Shown here piece after piece: positions 22,338 through 34,160 of a stretch of 64,000 bases of DNA. The notes beneath the pieces are model-generated. The model saw only the letters and a list, made by a program, of their open reading frames with translations. It made no database searches and was not told where the DNA came from. Origin of the DNA: Gamsiella multidivaricata (taxonomy: Eukaryota > Mortierellomycota > Mortierellomycetes > Mortierellales > Mortierellaceae); the NCBI RefSeq assembly GCF_025024155.1, contig NW_026251795.1, forward strand, positions 62,001 to 126,000, written 5' to 3'. Each line of letters opens with the position of its first letter. The stretch's first letter is position 1. The position numbers and the translations under genes were made by a program.

Positions 22338-23692
22338 ATGGCATCAGCTTTCCGCTCCCTCTTCGCAGCATCCTCCCGTTTTGGGGCTGCCTCACCACGG
22401 CTCCGTACCTCTATCTATCCTTCCTCTCAGTCCTCAAAACTCGCGACCATTGCCAACGGTCGTATCTTCTTCCGCTCAAAACATGTTGACTACACACAAA
22501 AATACGCCGAAAAGCTGAAGCGCAAGGCACAAGAGTAAGAGAAGTCGAGGTTCCTATGGATGGCTTCCTCAACAACCCCCCATCCACTTGACCCTCCTTT
22601 GTGGCCTCTGAGAATTATTGACTAACAGAGGATTTTTACTATGCGAATTTTGATAGGGAGGGTGTTTCGACCATCGAGGAGTTGAAGGCAAAGGTGCTCC
22701 CAGTTACTCAGACGGCGTTCAAGAATGTGCTGCCCCAGGAGCCCAAGGTTGAAGAGAGCAGGAGTGTAGAACAGCAGGGTCAGGAGAAGACCAAGGATGC
22801 ATCAACCCCCACCGCTAACGCTACTGTCGATCCTTCAAAAGCTTCGGAATCTGGAAATCCTGTACGTGTTGATCCTTGCTTATCAGCTTGCAGAACTGAA
22901 AAAAAAAAAAAAAAAAAAAAAAAAAATGAACATGAGTGTGAGGATCGATTATCCACTCGACCATGACAAGGAGGAATCGGGGATCTCATATCGCTGACCT
23001 GCTCTACTACATTATCTACGTTGTGCGTATATCTACATTAGTCACTGGACAAGATCATGAAGCTGGAGTTGGTTAAGGATTTGAACGTAGAGGATATCGG
23101 CAAGATCTGGATTCAAAAGCACATCGATCAGGAGGACACCATCTCGGCCGTCGTGCCTGCGGACACCTACAGAAAGATGCTGGCTCGGTCCAAGGAATAC
23201 CCACTGGTACAGTTCTTATCCATCTTTCTCAGGTTCTTCAACATCTTCTCCATATTGTTTATTGTTACTAAAAACGAAATACGTCTATCGCTTTTTGTTC
23301 TTGAAACAAAAAAAAAAAAAAAAAAATAGTTCCTGCTGCCACTGTCCCACGGCGACGGCGTGGAGTTCTACTTGCTGCAGTTTTCTTTCCATCAGGTGAT
23401 CTTCACCTCCTTGCTCGAATACAAGACCCACGGAGAGAACGCCCGTCCCTTCTTGACCCTCACTCACTACCCAGAGCTGATCGATTCCAAGAATATCGTC
23501 CTCATGAACGGATCCATCTCGACCGACCCCCGTATCCTCACCCCGGACCAGGCCCAGATCTTGACATTCGGTCTGCAGCAGTACTATGTCAGCGATCACA
23601 AGGAGAAACTCCAGCTCTTGCACGACTTTCATAAAAGACCCGAACAGTTTTCGCACGAAAAGTTGATCGAGTTAACAGAGATCTCTGGATAA
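22338..23692 (+). CDS. ATP11-family F1-ATPase assembly chaperone
   Basis: The product is a 309-residue protein of the Atp11 family, a matrix chaperone that binds the F1 beta subunit during ATP synthase assembly. Inferred exons are 22338-22534, 22657-22861, 23042-23206 and 23330-23692. The N-terminus is a basic, Ser/Arg-rich presequence. VDYTQKYAEKLKRKAQE starts the mature part. A low-complexity Glu/Thr/Ala linker follows. The conserved core begins at LDKIMKLELVKDLNVEDI and IGKIWIQKHIDQED, continues through PLSHGDGVEFYLLQFSFHQV and TSLLEYKTHGENARP, and ends in a helical tail. The second intron has an A28 run soon after its donor. The third intron has an A19 run directly before its TAG acceptor, so it lacks a pyrimidine tract. 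AATAAA is at 23701. Confidence 0.88.
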
Positions 23693-23959
23693 GGATAGAT
23701 AATAAACCACTTGGACATTCGAAAACCATCTCACATTTGAGAATCAAGACTTGAAAAAAATTACTTTTTTTTATTTACAACGTGCTTTTAACAATGGTTA
23801 TTCATCTCTATCGAGAATGGTGTAGGATGCGTAGGGATAAACGGAAGGATGAAGGAGAGAAAAAGAGAGAGAAGGAGTGAAGAGAAAGAAATGGAGGAAG
23901 GGTGTCATCAAGACGTTCTATGTTACTCCTCTCCCGCTCCCACCGGTACCCTCACACAT

Positions 23960-26900
23960 TTAGTGAAAGTACTTGCGAACAAGCGAGGGGACATAGCCCT
24001 CCTTCTTGTAGAAGGCAACAATCTTCTCGACCTTGCCCGCGACCACATCAGGAACGAGTCCAAAGTGCTTGTAGACCTCCTTGAAAGGACCCGAGGCACC
24101 AAAGGTATCGATACCGATGCACTCATGTGCGTAGCGGTCCCAGCCAAAGGTGGTCATGGCCTCAACAGCAACAGTGGGGACACCATCAATGAAGACCGAG
24201 GCCCTGTACTCGTGCGACTGCTCATCGAACAAGGTGGTCGAGGGCATCGAGACAATACGGGCCTTGATACCCTGCTCAGCCAACAACTTGGCAGCGTCAA
24301 CGCACAGCGAGACCTCAGATCCAGTTCCGACCAGGGTGACATCGGCGCCCTCAACCTCCTGAAGAACATATCCTCCGTGCAGGGTCTTCTCGATCGAGGA
24401 ACCCTCGAGCTGGGGCAAGTCCTGGCGGGTCAAGGCCAAAACCGAGGGACGGTGCTTGGCAGTGATGGCGAACAAGTAGGCTCCCGAGGTCTCGTTACCG
24501 TCAGCAGGACGCAAGTCAACAAGATTGGGGGTAGCACGGATCATAGCCATGGTCTCAATAGGCTGGTGAGTAGGACCATCCTCTCCCAAACCTAGTACAA
24601 TCAGAAGGGTCCAGGTCAGTACAGATCCTGCCTTGATTGCTCCTTTACAAATGTACAAGATGAAGTTATGTGCAGAGGAAGTGCTGTAAGTAGGGTGAAT
24701 CGAATCAACACATACCAATGGAGTCGTGGGTCATGATGTAGATGACACGGTGTCCAGAAAGAGCGGACAGGCGGACAGCGCCTATTCATCACAAAGACGT
24801 AGAAAAAAAAATACGTTAGCATAACTGATTTCATACAGAAGGAAAGGGGGAAAAAAAAATAAAGTGCGTTCAAAGCAAGCAACACAAAAGGAGATAGTGC
24901 GCGAAGAGACATACCAGAGGCATAGCTGATGAAGTTGAGGAAGGTGGCGCCGGCGGGGATGATTCCACCATAGGCATCCAAACCGTTCATAATAGCCGAC
25001 ATGCCGTGCTCACGGACACCATAGCGAAGGTAGCGTCCGGCATAGTTACCGATGCCAGAGTTATCGGGCTGGAAGTCGACAGCGGTCTTCCAGCGGGTCA
25101 AGTTAGATCCAGTCAAATCAGCTGAGCCGATCATCAACTCGGGCAAGAGGTCAGCGACCTTGTTCAAGACAGCCTCGGACAGCTTGCGGGTGGCAACGGG
25201 CTTGTCAGCAGGGGTGAAGCGAGGCAGAGCCTTGGCCCAGTCCTCGGGCAAGTCCTTGTTCAAGCGGCGCTTGAGTTCAGCGCTGAGCTCGGGGTATTCA
25301 GCAGAGTACTTCTCAACAAGAGCGTCCCACTCCTGGTTGAGGGCAGCACCCTTGGCAGCCCTGGCGTGGTAAAGATCATAGGTCGACTGAGGGACGGCGA
25401 AGGTCTCCTCGGGGTTGAAGCCCATGTTCTTCTTCAACTGGACGATATCGTCAGCCTTGAGGGGTGATCCGTGAACCTTCTCAGTACCCTGCATCAAGGA
25501 ACCGAAACCGATGGTGGTGTAGACCTTGATCAAAGAGGGCTTGTTGGTGACCTTCTTGGCCTCCTCAATGGCGTGAGCAATGCCCTCCAAATCGCTGTTG
25601 CCGTCCTTGACGACGATGACGTGCCAGCCATAGGACTCGAAACGCTTGACAACATCCTCAGTGAAGGAGACCTCGGTTTCGCCGTCAATGGTGATGTGGT
25701 TGTCGTCGTAGAGAGCAATCAACTTGCCCAACTGCAAGTGACTGTTGGGGGCGCAATTAACAGGCATAAGATAAAGAGAGAAAAAAATGTTGAGCTGCCC
25801 TGTTATCTCAATTGATAAATGCTGGCCGATCGATGTGGGGTAGAACGGACGGAGGAGATAAAAACTTACCCAGCAAGGGAGGCAGCCTCGCTGGCAACAC
25901 CCTCCTGCAAGCATCCGTCACCAGTGATCATGTAGGTGTAGTTGTCGAAGAGCTCGTAGCCGGGCTTGTTGAAGGTAGCAGCCATATGAGCCTCACCGAT
26001 GGCCAAACCGACGGCGTTAGCGAAACCTTGGCCAAGAGGACCCTATGATTGAGATACGCCGCACAATGAAGAATTGGTCAACCGAATGAGTCTTGGAGTC
26101 ATACACGGACACCAGCACGATATTTAAGGGGGCTCTAAACATTCCGGCGAGGACTTACGGTGGTGACCTCGATACCGACGGTAATATGTGACTCAGGATG
26201 GCCAGGGGTCCTGTAGAGCACAGACGTGGCACAGGCTCAAACGCATTAGTGGACATTCATTAACCAAAGAATGCAGCACACCATGCGAAACGTGAATGTG
26301 ATAAACGACAATGGTTTGCTGGGTATCCTTTTCGCTTAGCTGCCCCAAGAAAGATAGATGGAAGGAGTGGGATAAAAAAAAACGGGGTTTGGAAAAGTAT
26401 GGGTACACAACGCATACGACGGGCGGAATCTGATTTCATGGGACTGGCACAGAAAAAAAAAACTGGGTGACACATCGAAGGAGGAAAATAACATGCAAAG
26501 ATCAGGGAACTTCTTTGGGCGCTCCCATTCCCCCAGCCCCCGCCGTCGACCATTCGTTGCATGTTATCGGGAGTAGGACAGCCATAGACAAGGGGGAAAG
26601 GGAAGGGGCTGCCATGCGAAGCAAAAAGACCGCAGGAATGAAAAGAGGTTTCCTTACTTGCTGTTGAGCTGGCGGAAGGCCTTCAAGTCATCCATGCTGG
26701 TAGGGTAACCAGCCAAGTGGAGCAAGATGTACTGGAGGGCACAGGCATGTCCGTTCGACAAGACGAAGCGATCGCGCTTGGCCTGGAGTATCCCAATGGA
26801 CCAAAAGTAATGGTAAACCGAAGCAATTGCTTTCATCAGTTCGCATTCTTCGCCGATCGATCATTCAAAATAAAAAAGAGAAAAGTCCTTTTCTGACTTA

Positions 26901-27195
26901 CCCACTTGGCATTCTTGGGGTTGTAGTTCATGTAATGCGCGAAGAGCAAGTGCGCCATGGGAGCGCAACCCATGGGGGCACCTTTCGATTGCAAAGAAAC
27001 AGGGCGGGTAGCCATAGGATTAAATTCAATTGCTCGCCTGAGACATGGAAACTGATCGCGAACTGAACGCGTCCCTCATTCGGTGAATGAGTGAATGAGC
27101 TTACCAGGGTGACCAGAGTTGCTCTTGAAGACAGTGTCCGCAGCGAGCACACGGATGGTGTTGATGGCATGGGTGTCGTCCTGGGTGAAGCTCAT
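23960..27195 (-). CDS. Transketolase, eight exons
   Basis: Transketolase is the TPP- and magnesium-dependent enzyme of the non-oxidative pentose phosphate pathway that moves two-carbon units between sugar phosphates in the cytosol. Inferred exons are 27195-27105, 26981-26902, 26782-26658, 26210-26159, 26042-25870, 25741-24915, 24781-24716 and 24591-23960. They sum to 2046 nt, or 681 residues, the usual size. Landmarks are FKSNSGHPG and [13 protein letters not shown] at the start, [33 protein letters not shown], the TPP motif GDGCLQEG with ALYDDNH, the pyrimidine-domain stretch [17 protein letters not shown], and [10 protein letters not shown]. The 5' half is cut into small exons while most of the 3' half lies in two long ones. 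It converges on the ATP11-like gene with a 267-base gap. A minus-strand AATAAA is at about 23775-23770. Confidence 0.95.
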
Positions 27196-27828
27196 ATTGG
27201 CGTTGTGGGTTTGAAGAAAAGAAGGGACTGAGGTGAAGAGGAATGATTGTCTCCTCACGTTCAATTTAAACTACAATTTGATTGGTGGCTTATTCCTTCC
27301 CCTGGCAGGGGTTTGTGTTTCCATGTGCTGCAGCAATCGAGGTCATGGATTGGTAAGTGTTCGTCATCCGCTGAAACCCATACATCGCTACCATGGGATA
27401 GTACGATTAATAATGAACTTTCAGAAAATCAGACACTTTTCAAAGGCGCCATGGCGTTACAAGCCTTGAAAATAACTACCAACGCACCTGCGATAAGCAT
27501 ACAAAACAGTTAGCGATATCAGTAAGCCGTGCTGGACTGAGGAGATGGGAAGAAACCCTGACTAATGGGCTGGGTATCCAGCTGAAAGGGGAGTGATTAT
27601 GATGGCAATAATAGTCATCAGGCCAGAGCATGAAAGCAGCGTACTTGGGGGATCGACAGCGGCAAGAGATCGGCATTGCAAGAGGGAAGATATATAAAAT
27701 GTGGAGAAGGAAAGAAAGACGAATAGGAAGGGGTTTGAAGGGTGGCCAATGCTCAACCTGATACTTTGCATACTTGAAAAATATAAACAAAAAAAAGCGC
27801 GGAAGCAGGAATAAAAGCACCAGGGTGA

Positions 27829-27892
27829 GGATCAAAGAAAGGATCAAGGAAAGGGTCAAGGAAAGGACAACAGGAAGGACCAAAGAAAGGGT
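27829..27892. repeat. Imperfect GGATCAAGGAAA-type repeat
   Basis: About five imperfect copies of an 11-13-base purine-rich unit, such as GGATCAAGGAAAG and GGTCAAGGAAAG. It lies roughly 0.6 kb upstream of the transketolase start. On the minus strand it reads as an artificial Leu/Val-rich frame. Confidence 0.6.
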
Positions 27893-30872
27893 GACAAAAA
27901 GAACCATGAGGATGAAGAAAGAAAGAAGAATGAATAAATGAATCAAAGAATGAAAGAAAGCTAAGGACGACTATCTAGGAGCATCGTTAGAGTGCGTGTA
28001 AAGACGTCCATTCGAAGGGAAGGCTCTGCCTGAACGTCAACAAATCAAAACGGCGTAAAAATTATAGTTTAACCCTCAGAGCATGCACGCGTGCAATCTT
28101 AGGACTTTTTTTTCGTGAATATGAAATATGTTGTAGTTATATGAAGTATGAAACGCCATAATTAATTGACGCGGGTATCGCTGTTGAAAAGGAAAGGAAA
28201 AGAAGACCGCCTCTTGGTCCAGCTGCAACAAAACTTGCGTTGTTCATTGTTGACCTGCCTCCTATACGTTGTATTTATTGTATGTGTCTCGGCAACTGTT
28301 GCCTTCATGGATTGCTGCAACTGTCAAGCCCCGTCTATGAACACTCAACCAACTGAACAAAATATACATGTCAATATACCACTGAAATCAAGAACCAAGC
28401 GTATATCTCCGGACAAGTGTTGAGCCATAGTCCTCCCTCACAGCCCACTCTATCTTGATTAAGCGTGCCATAGATCTGGAGGGAGACAATACTCATGTTG
28501 TTCATTTGATGCGTTTGTTTCTAAAACTATAACCAGTGTCTAGGCTAGAGATGGGTTTGCCGAGAAAGAAGAAAGGGCGCGATATGTGGAGGCGAGATGA
28601 TCAAAGCGAAAGCCAGTATTGGTCCATGAACTCGACTTTTAAGCAGACAGATGTTCCAGAGTCCACGGAGTATGTACATGCAAAATGAAAATATGAATAG
28701 CCTTGCATGAAAGCAAAAGCAATAAGCGCTTTATGTGAAATGCAAATATCAAGCGACTTAAAGATGAAATCTGTATAAAAGAAGAAAGGAGCAAAACAAA
28801 ATAAAATATAAAAAGGCGCTAGAAATTGGAGATATGGCACCATATCGCTCTCGCTTAGCATGCATGCACTATTATGGCGAAAAAATAAAATCCATCAAGC
28901 TTGACCTGCCCAAAAGAACGACAGTTGGACACTAAAAGCACAAACGCGGCCATTTGTTGTTGTTGTTTTCAACCACGCCTTTCGTGTGTGCCCATGTTGT
29001 CGTCGTTTACCGCTTTCGGTTGAGTAAGGGTCTAGACACTGGCACTTCTGCTTCCTTTTTTGTGTGCTTTCTCTGACCCGCACAGCGAAAATAACAAAAC
29101 TCTATATCAATTGTTCAAAAGGACACAAAGATGGCGTTTTGGGATGTTTGTTCACGTTGTTAGCGGATAAACCACTAAGAAACAGCTTTTATGGCATGGT
29201 TAAAAGTTTTCAGTCGAATCGTATCATCGTATCTGTTCGAAATAGTCTACTACTATTTCTCCATCCTAGGGAGATGGTGCTCATGATGTATCAGTTGAGT
29301 AGATACTGTAGCTCCTAAAAATATCGTCTCTAGTCAAATGCAACCATCGGCTGCGAATCTTCGGTTCTTATGATCCCCCTTCATCTCATCATATCGCGTC
29401 ATACACGAGCGAAAACCACCATGCAGGAGATAGATTTCTGAAAGACTAGAAGTCGGTCTGCATACTAATTTAATGCGTCCATGTTTACAAAAAACTGTAT
29501 GGGCTGTTGGAAAGAGGCCATCTTACGGATCGTAGAGAGAAAACGCGTGGCAGCACGCGGGGGTATCCTGAAATATGACAAGAAACGCGATCGTACGACA
29601 GATCCTGCAGATGGGACGTACATGTGTGAGTTAGGCATCAATGTTTACCCGCCATTTTTTTTTCTTGCCTCTCCAAACTGTGTTTTGACCGCATGCAAAT
29701 ACTCGATACTTCGGCATCTTTATCTATTCAGTAACCCGTAGAAGCGAGCTTGGAAGTTAAAGTTATTATATGTAGGGTCAAGCCTAGACAGATGCCAGGC
29801 TCAATGGATCATTTTTAATATTTATTTCACTTGGAGACGGGGTCCGAAGTTCGGGGATAGCTATCAGATGTAGACTATGCATGGTGGTAATGGTGTAGAC
29901 TGCGTAGTTTAGAGTATTCAGACTGCGTGTAACATGAAAATAAAAAAGCAGACGTAACCACTGGCGCAGTGGCAGCTTGTTTGGTCCATCTTTTCTAGGA
30001 GATAGATCGCGATAGCTTACCGAAATGTCGCCATTTTGCACCCTATTGTGCCACTTCTCGCCCTATAAACCTTAAACTTCTCCAGGGCGCAGTCACATCC
30101 ACACGCAAAGAGACCGTTGCGATGCGTGCATAGGATAGACAGCGTATGCATGGATGCTACTTGTATCTGGACCATAAAAAGGGGAAGTAAATGCACTATA
30201 GAGCAAGCAGAGATGAAGGGAAGCAAGACAGAAAAAAAAGGAAAGGAGAGGATATATTCCTTCTGAAAGACGGGGATCAACTGTGGAATTGATCGCGTCT
30301 AAGAATTCTTTTTTCAGAGTGAGAATGTCGGTAGCTGCGTTGGGAATGCTATGGCCGGCTCTTGGAAAGGGTCTGGTCTGTCTGGTTGCATGTGTGCCCG
30401 GTGATATCAGGGTTTCCCTTCGGCGGGTAGGATCTGGTCGCGAGAGAAGCGCGGTGTTTTTCGCAGCGGATGATTACAAATGATGCGATCGGCCTCTTGC
30501 GATAGACGACATGTCCATTCGAATGAATGGATGTGGTATCACTATTGAATGCACAATATATATTGGCATGAAAGAATGAAAGAGTGAATGGACGAATGAA
30601 TAGGTGAGTATGCACTCTTCCGGATACAAATCCATGTCTGCCACCATCGTTGTTGTCGTCTGTCCTTCTCGATCGAGCAATCTTGGTCCTTCTCTTCACT
30701 CCCTCTCCTCTTTTTTATCCATCCGTCTTGTCTTTACACCACCTCTCCTCCTTTCTCTTTACTTCCTCCATAAAGAATACTCTCTCTGATCGACCCAGCA
30801 CACCCCGCCTTCTCACTTCTCTCTCTCTCGCGTGCACAAACACACATCCCTCTCACCTACCTCGGACTTTTC

Positions 30873-30879
30873 TATAAAA
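30873..30879 (+). promoter_or_regulatory. Candidate TATA box, SulP gene
   Basis: TATAAAA lies 214 bases before the ATG and is followed by a CT-rich leader with a (CT)n run at about 30931-30957. Confidence 0.5.
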
Positions 30880-31086
30880 GACATCGACCCTGACTCCCCC
30901 TCTCCTTCCTCCACTTTCACTTCACTTCATTCTCTCTCTCTCTTTCTCTCTCTCTCCGCTGAAGTCTCCTACGCTCGCGCTGCGCTTGATCAATCTCAGC
31001 GACAGCACCTCCCCCCCCTCCCCTGACACACTACTCATCGTAGACTCCATTCCTACTCCTCACATCTTCACACTCCACCCTCCAAC

Positions 31087-33912
31087 ATGGCTGACCAAGA
31101 GTTGCGAGAGTTCGGACACAGCTTGATCAGCTGGGTCAAAGCCTTCCCCAGAAATACCCCACGCTACATCCAAGAGCGGCTACCCATCATCAAATGGTAA
31201 AAACAAGTGCCATCCATCCTACAACCTCCTACCACACCACGCCAAAGCACGCTGAAAATCTCTCACTCCTAAAATTACTTCGCCCACAATCAGACCCTTT
31301 CCTTCACCCCTCAGCAATGGCATCCACTTCAGAGCAACTAAACTTCATAGTAACTGACATTTCTTATATCCAATTGACACCCTCACACTCTCAGGCTGCC
31401 AAAATACCAACGTGCCTGGGCCATCAGGGATATCATTGCCGGCATCACTGTCGGTCTGATTGTCGTTCCTCAGGGAATGTCCTATGCTAAGGTCGCAGGG
31501 TTGCCTGTCCAGCATGGTCTCTACTCTGCTTATATCGGTGCTATCTTCTATTGCTTCATGGGAACCTCCAAAGACTTGACTATCGGACCAACGGCTGTTA
31601 TCTCGCTCATCACTGGTGAAATCGTTTCTGAATTGACGGGTCGATTGACCCCACCGGAAGTTGCTGCTATCTCCTGCCTGGTTGTCGGACTCTTGACCCT
31701 GATCCTCGGTGTGCTGCGCTTGGGTATCATCCTGGACTTCTTCCCCACGACGGTCTTGGTTGGCTACACGACAGGCGCGGCCGTGACGATCATCATCCAG
31801 CAGATCCCCAAGTGGTTGGGTGTGCCCAACATCAACAATCGCGCACCCGTTTACAACATCATCATATCTATGTTCCAGGCAATCAGGACACTCTCCTGGC
31901 TCGATCTGGTCTTTGGTCTGGTCTCGATGTTCATTTTGGTCGCCATTGGCCTCGCTGTTGATCGATGGGGTCGTGGCAGGTTCTCGATCCAGATGATCAA
32001 GATCTCGCGCTTCTTCTTTATCACGGTCCTGGCGACTGCTCTCTCCTATGCTGTCAACAAGGATGCGCCACATGATGCCAAGGGCAATATCATCCCTAAA
32101 CTTTCGATCCTCAAAACCGTGCCCTCGGGTTTGCCTACGCCAACGGTGCCTCAGCTGACGTCCGATATCATCTCTGATATGGCGCCTAAGCTGGCGGCTA
32201 TCACATTGGCTGTCATTCTAGAGCACATTGCCATTGGAAAGGCCTTTGCGCGTCGAAACCGGTACCAGATCGATTCCAACCAAGAGCTGCTCACCATTGG
32301 TTTGGCCAATGTTACAGCGTCGTTCTTTGGTGCATATGCCGTGACGGGATCGTTCTCGCGCTCGGCCGTAAAGTTCCAGTGCGGCGTCAAGACCCCCTTT
32401 GCAGGATTTGTAACAGGAGCATTGGTTCTGTTGGCAATTTTCTTCCTGACCCCTATGTAAGTACAAGTACATTTTATTCGGTTGCTCATTTTGTTCGAAC
32501 CACCCTTCCATTTCATTTGATCGGGGAGTTTGGATGCATGTGGTCTTGTACATGTAATGCCTTGTGCATCAAGGCCCAATTTACGTTGTGAAGAGAGCCT
32601 CGGTTTGCCATGGGCATAGTTGTATCAGCATACTAACCCTAGCCCACGTTTTCTCTCCTTTTCCCCCTTTGCATACATCTGCGCACCTTCCTACGCGTTG
32701 CTCTCTCCATGCATAAAATGCATTGGGATACAATCATCCTATTTCATGCAACCTGCAAAAACAAACAAACACAGCTTCTTTTACATCCCTGATGCTGCCC
32801 TTTCCGCAGTCATCATGGTCGCGGTCTCGACACTGGTCTCGCCTCCTTCGGTCTTTTACCAGTTCTTCAAGATCAATCTCTGGGATTTCCTCTCTTCCCA
32901 GGTCGCGCTCTGGATCACCATCTTTGTCTCTGTCGAGACCGGTATTGCCGCCGGTGTTGGATTCTCCTTGGTCGTCCTCCTCTTCCGTGTAGCCCGTCCC
33001 AACTTCCATGTTCTCCGTCAGCTCAAGGATCGGCCGGATGTCTATATTGATTCTTCTGTCGATAGCACTTTGGACACAGTCCCCGGACCCCACGGTGTCC
33101 TAGTGTTCAGAATCGAGGAGTCCACGACCTTCCCTAACACCGAGACCTTCAAGACCTGGGTGGTTGAGGAGGCCTACAAGTACACGCGCTTTGGTGGCAA
33201 GGTCAAGGATGTCGCGGACAGATTGTGGTCTGATGATCTAGAGGTCCATATCCGTGACCTGCGCAAGGTTGCTCATGGATCGAGCTCGAACATCACGGAC
33301 GATGATCTGCCCAAGCTACGCGCGGTCATCCTGGACTTTTCGGCTGTCAACAACATTGACTCTACTGGCCTTCAGGGTCTCTTTGATCTGAGAGAATTGC
33401 TGAGGGATTATGCTGGTGTGTCAGATTACCCTGATACGTTCTTCGAGGTACACTTTGTCGGTATCCAGGCGAATGTACTCCGCATCCTGGAGCTGTCGGG
33501 TATTACTCGACCAGTCGGTTCTATTGCGCTTCAGAAGGTCCAGGTCCTGGATGATGGGCGGGATGTTGAGAAAAACGAGGTGGCTGAGCATGACGGGCGG
33601 AGCGATACTGAGGTGGGTCAATCCCATGATGACGAGCTTAAGATCGAGTCCAGGAAGGCCCGTCCTACGCCTGGTGATATTGGATCGGCCGCGTACTCGG
33701 TCAACGGTATGGGTTCGAGTCCGTTCTTGAAGGAGGAGGGTCTTGTCCATTTGACGGTCCGCGACGCTGTTGATTCGGTCTTGATCCGCGCTAGTAACTG
33801 GGAGCGTGATGTCCACCATAACTCGGGCGAGCACTCGCAGCACCATACCTTGTCCTCGGATGAGGAGGATAACCGATCCGTCAAGGACAAATCCGAGGTT
33901 CATTACGTTTAA
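31087..33912 (+). CDS. SulP/SLC26-type sulfate permease with STAS domain
   Basis: The product is a 769-residue plasma-membrane anion transporter of the SulP family, most likely importing sulfate. Inferred exons are 31087-31196, 31395-32456 and 32775-33912. After a short cytosolic start comes the family signature: AWAIRDIIAGITVGLIVVPQ, GMSYAKVAGLPVQHGLYSAY and IFYCFMGTSKDLTIGPTAVI. About a dozen hydrophobic segments follow to residue 470. One stretch, TASFFGAYAVTGSFSRSAVK, corresponds to the conserved core of the anion site. A cytosolic STAS domain spans about residues 495-650, with LRAVILDFSAVNNIDSTGLQ. The tail is hydrophilic, with an acidic His-rich end. The 318-nt second intron is partly open in the downstream frame. 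AATAAA at 33985. The substrate could also be molybdate or oxalate. Confidence 0.9.
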
Positions 33913-33984
33913 AAAATACGCGCTTTTAAAGCAATATACCCATGGTACTTAATTCATCCCATCTGTCCTTCACTTAAAAACTTG

Positions 33985-33990
33985 AATAAA
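33985..33990 (+). terminator. Candidate poly(A) signal, SulP gene
   Basis: AATAAA lies 73 bases after the stop, with another at about 34001. Confidence 0.4.
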
Positions 33991-34160
33991 AACAAAAAAT
34001 AATAAAACCTCCATCGTATCAACCTCAATTGAAGAGTTAGAAGAGAGGGGGTGTACGGTCGAAGTTGAACATTTAGATCGGGTGCAGAAACTTAGTCATA
34101 TGGATTATGAAGGGAGTTTTTTTTTTTTTTTTTTTTGCACAGATGGATTTTATTGTTCTT

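Larger units (their letters stand above)
27196..31086. other. 3.9-kb gene desert between divergent genes
   Basis: This lies between transketolase (-) and the SulP gene (+), so it holds both promoters. It is relatively A/T-rich, with many short frames but none coherent on either strand. It contains an imperfect purine-rich repeat at 27829-27892. The last 400 bases form a strong CT-rich leader. I see no RNA gene or mobile element. Confidence 0.5.

Noticed and set aside
23849..24595. 248-codon open frame on the plus strand
   Set aside because: Antisense to transketolase exon 8, whose protein is strongly conserved; open only because of codon bias on the other strand.
31345..32073. 242-codon minus-strand frame
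   Set aside because: Antisense to the SulP exon; composition is an artefact of the opposite strand.
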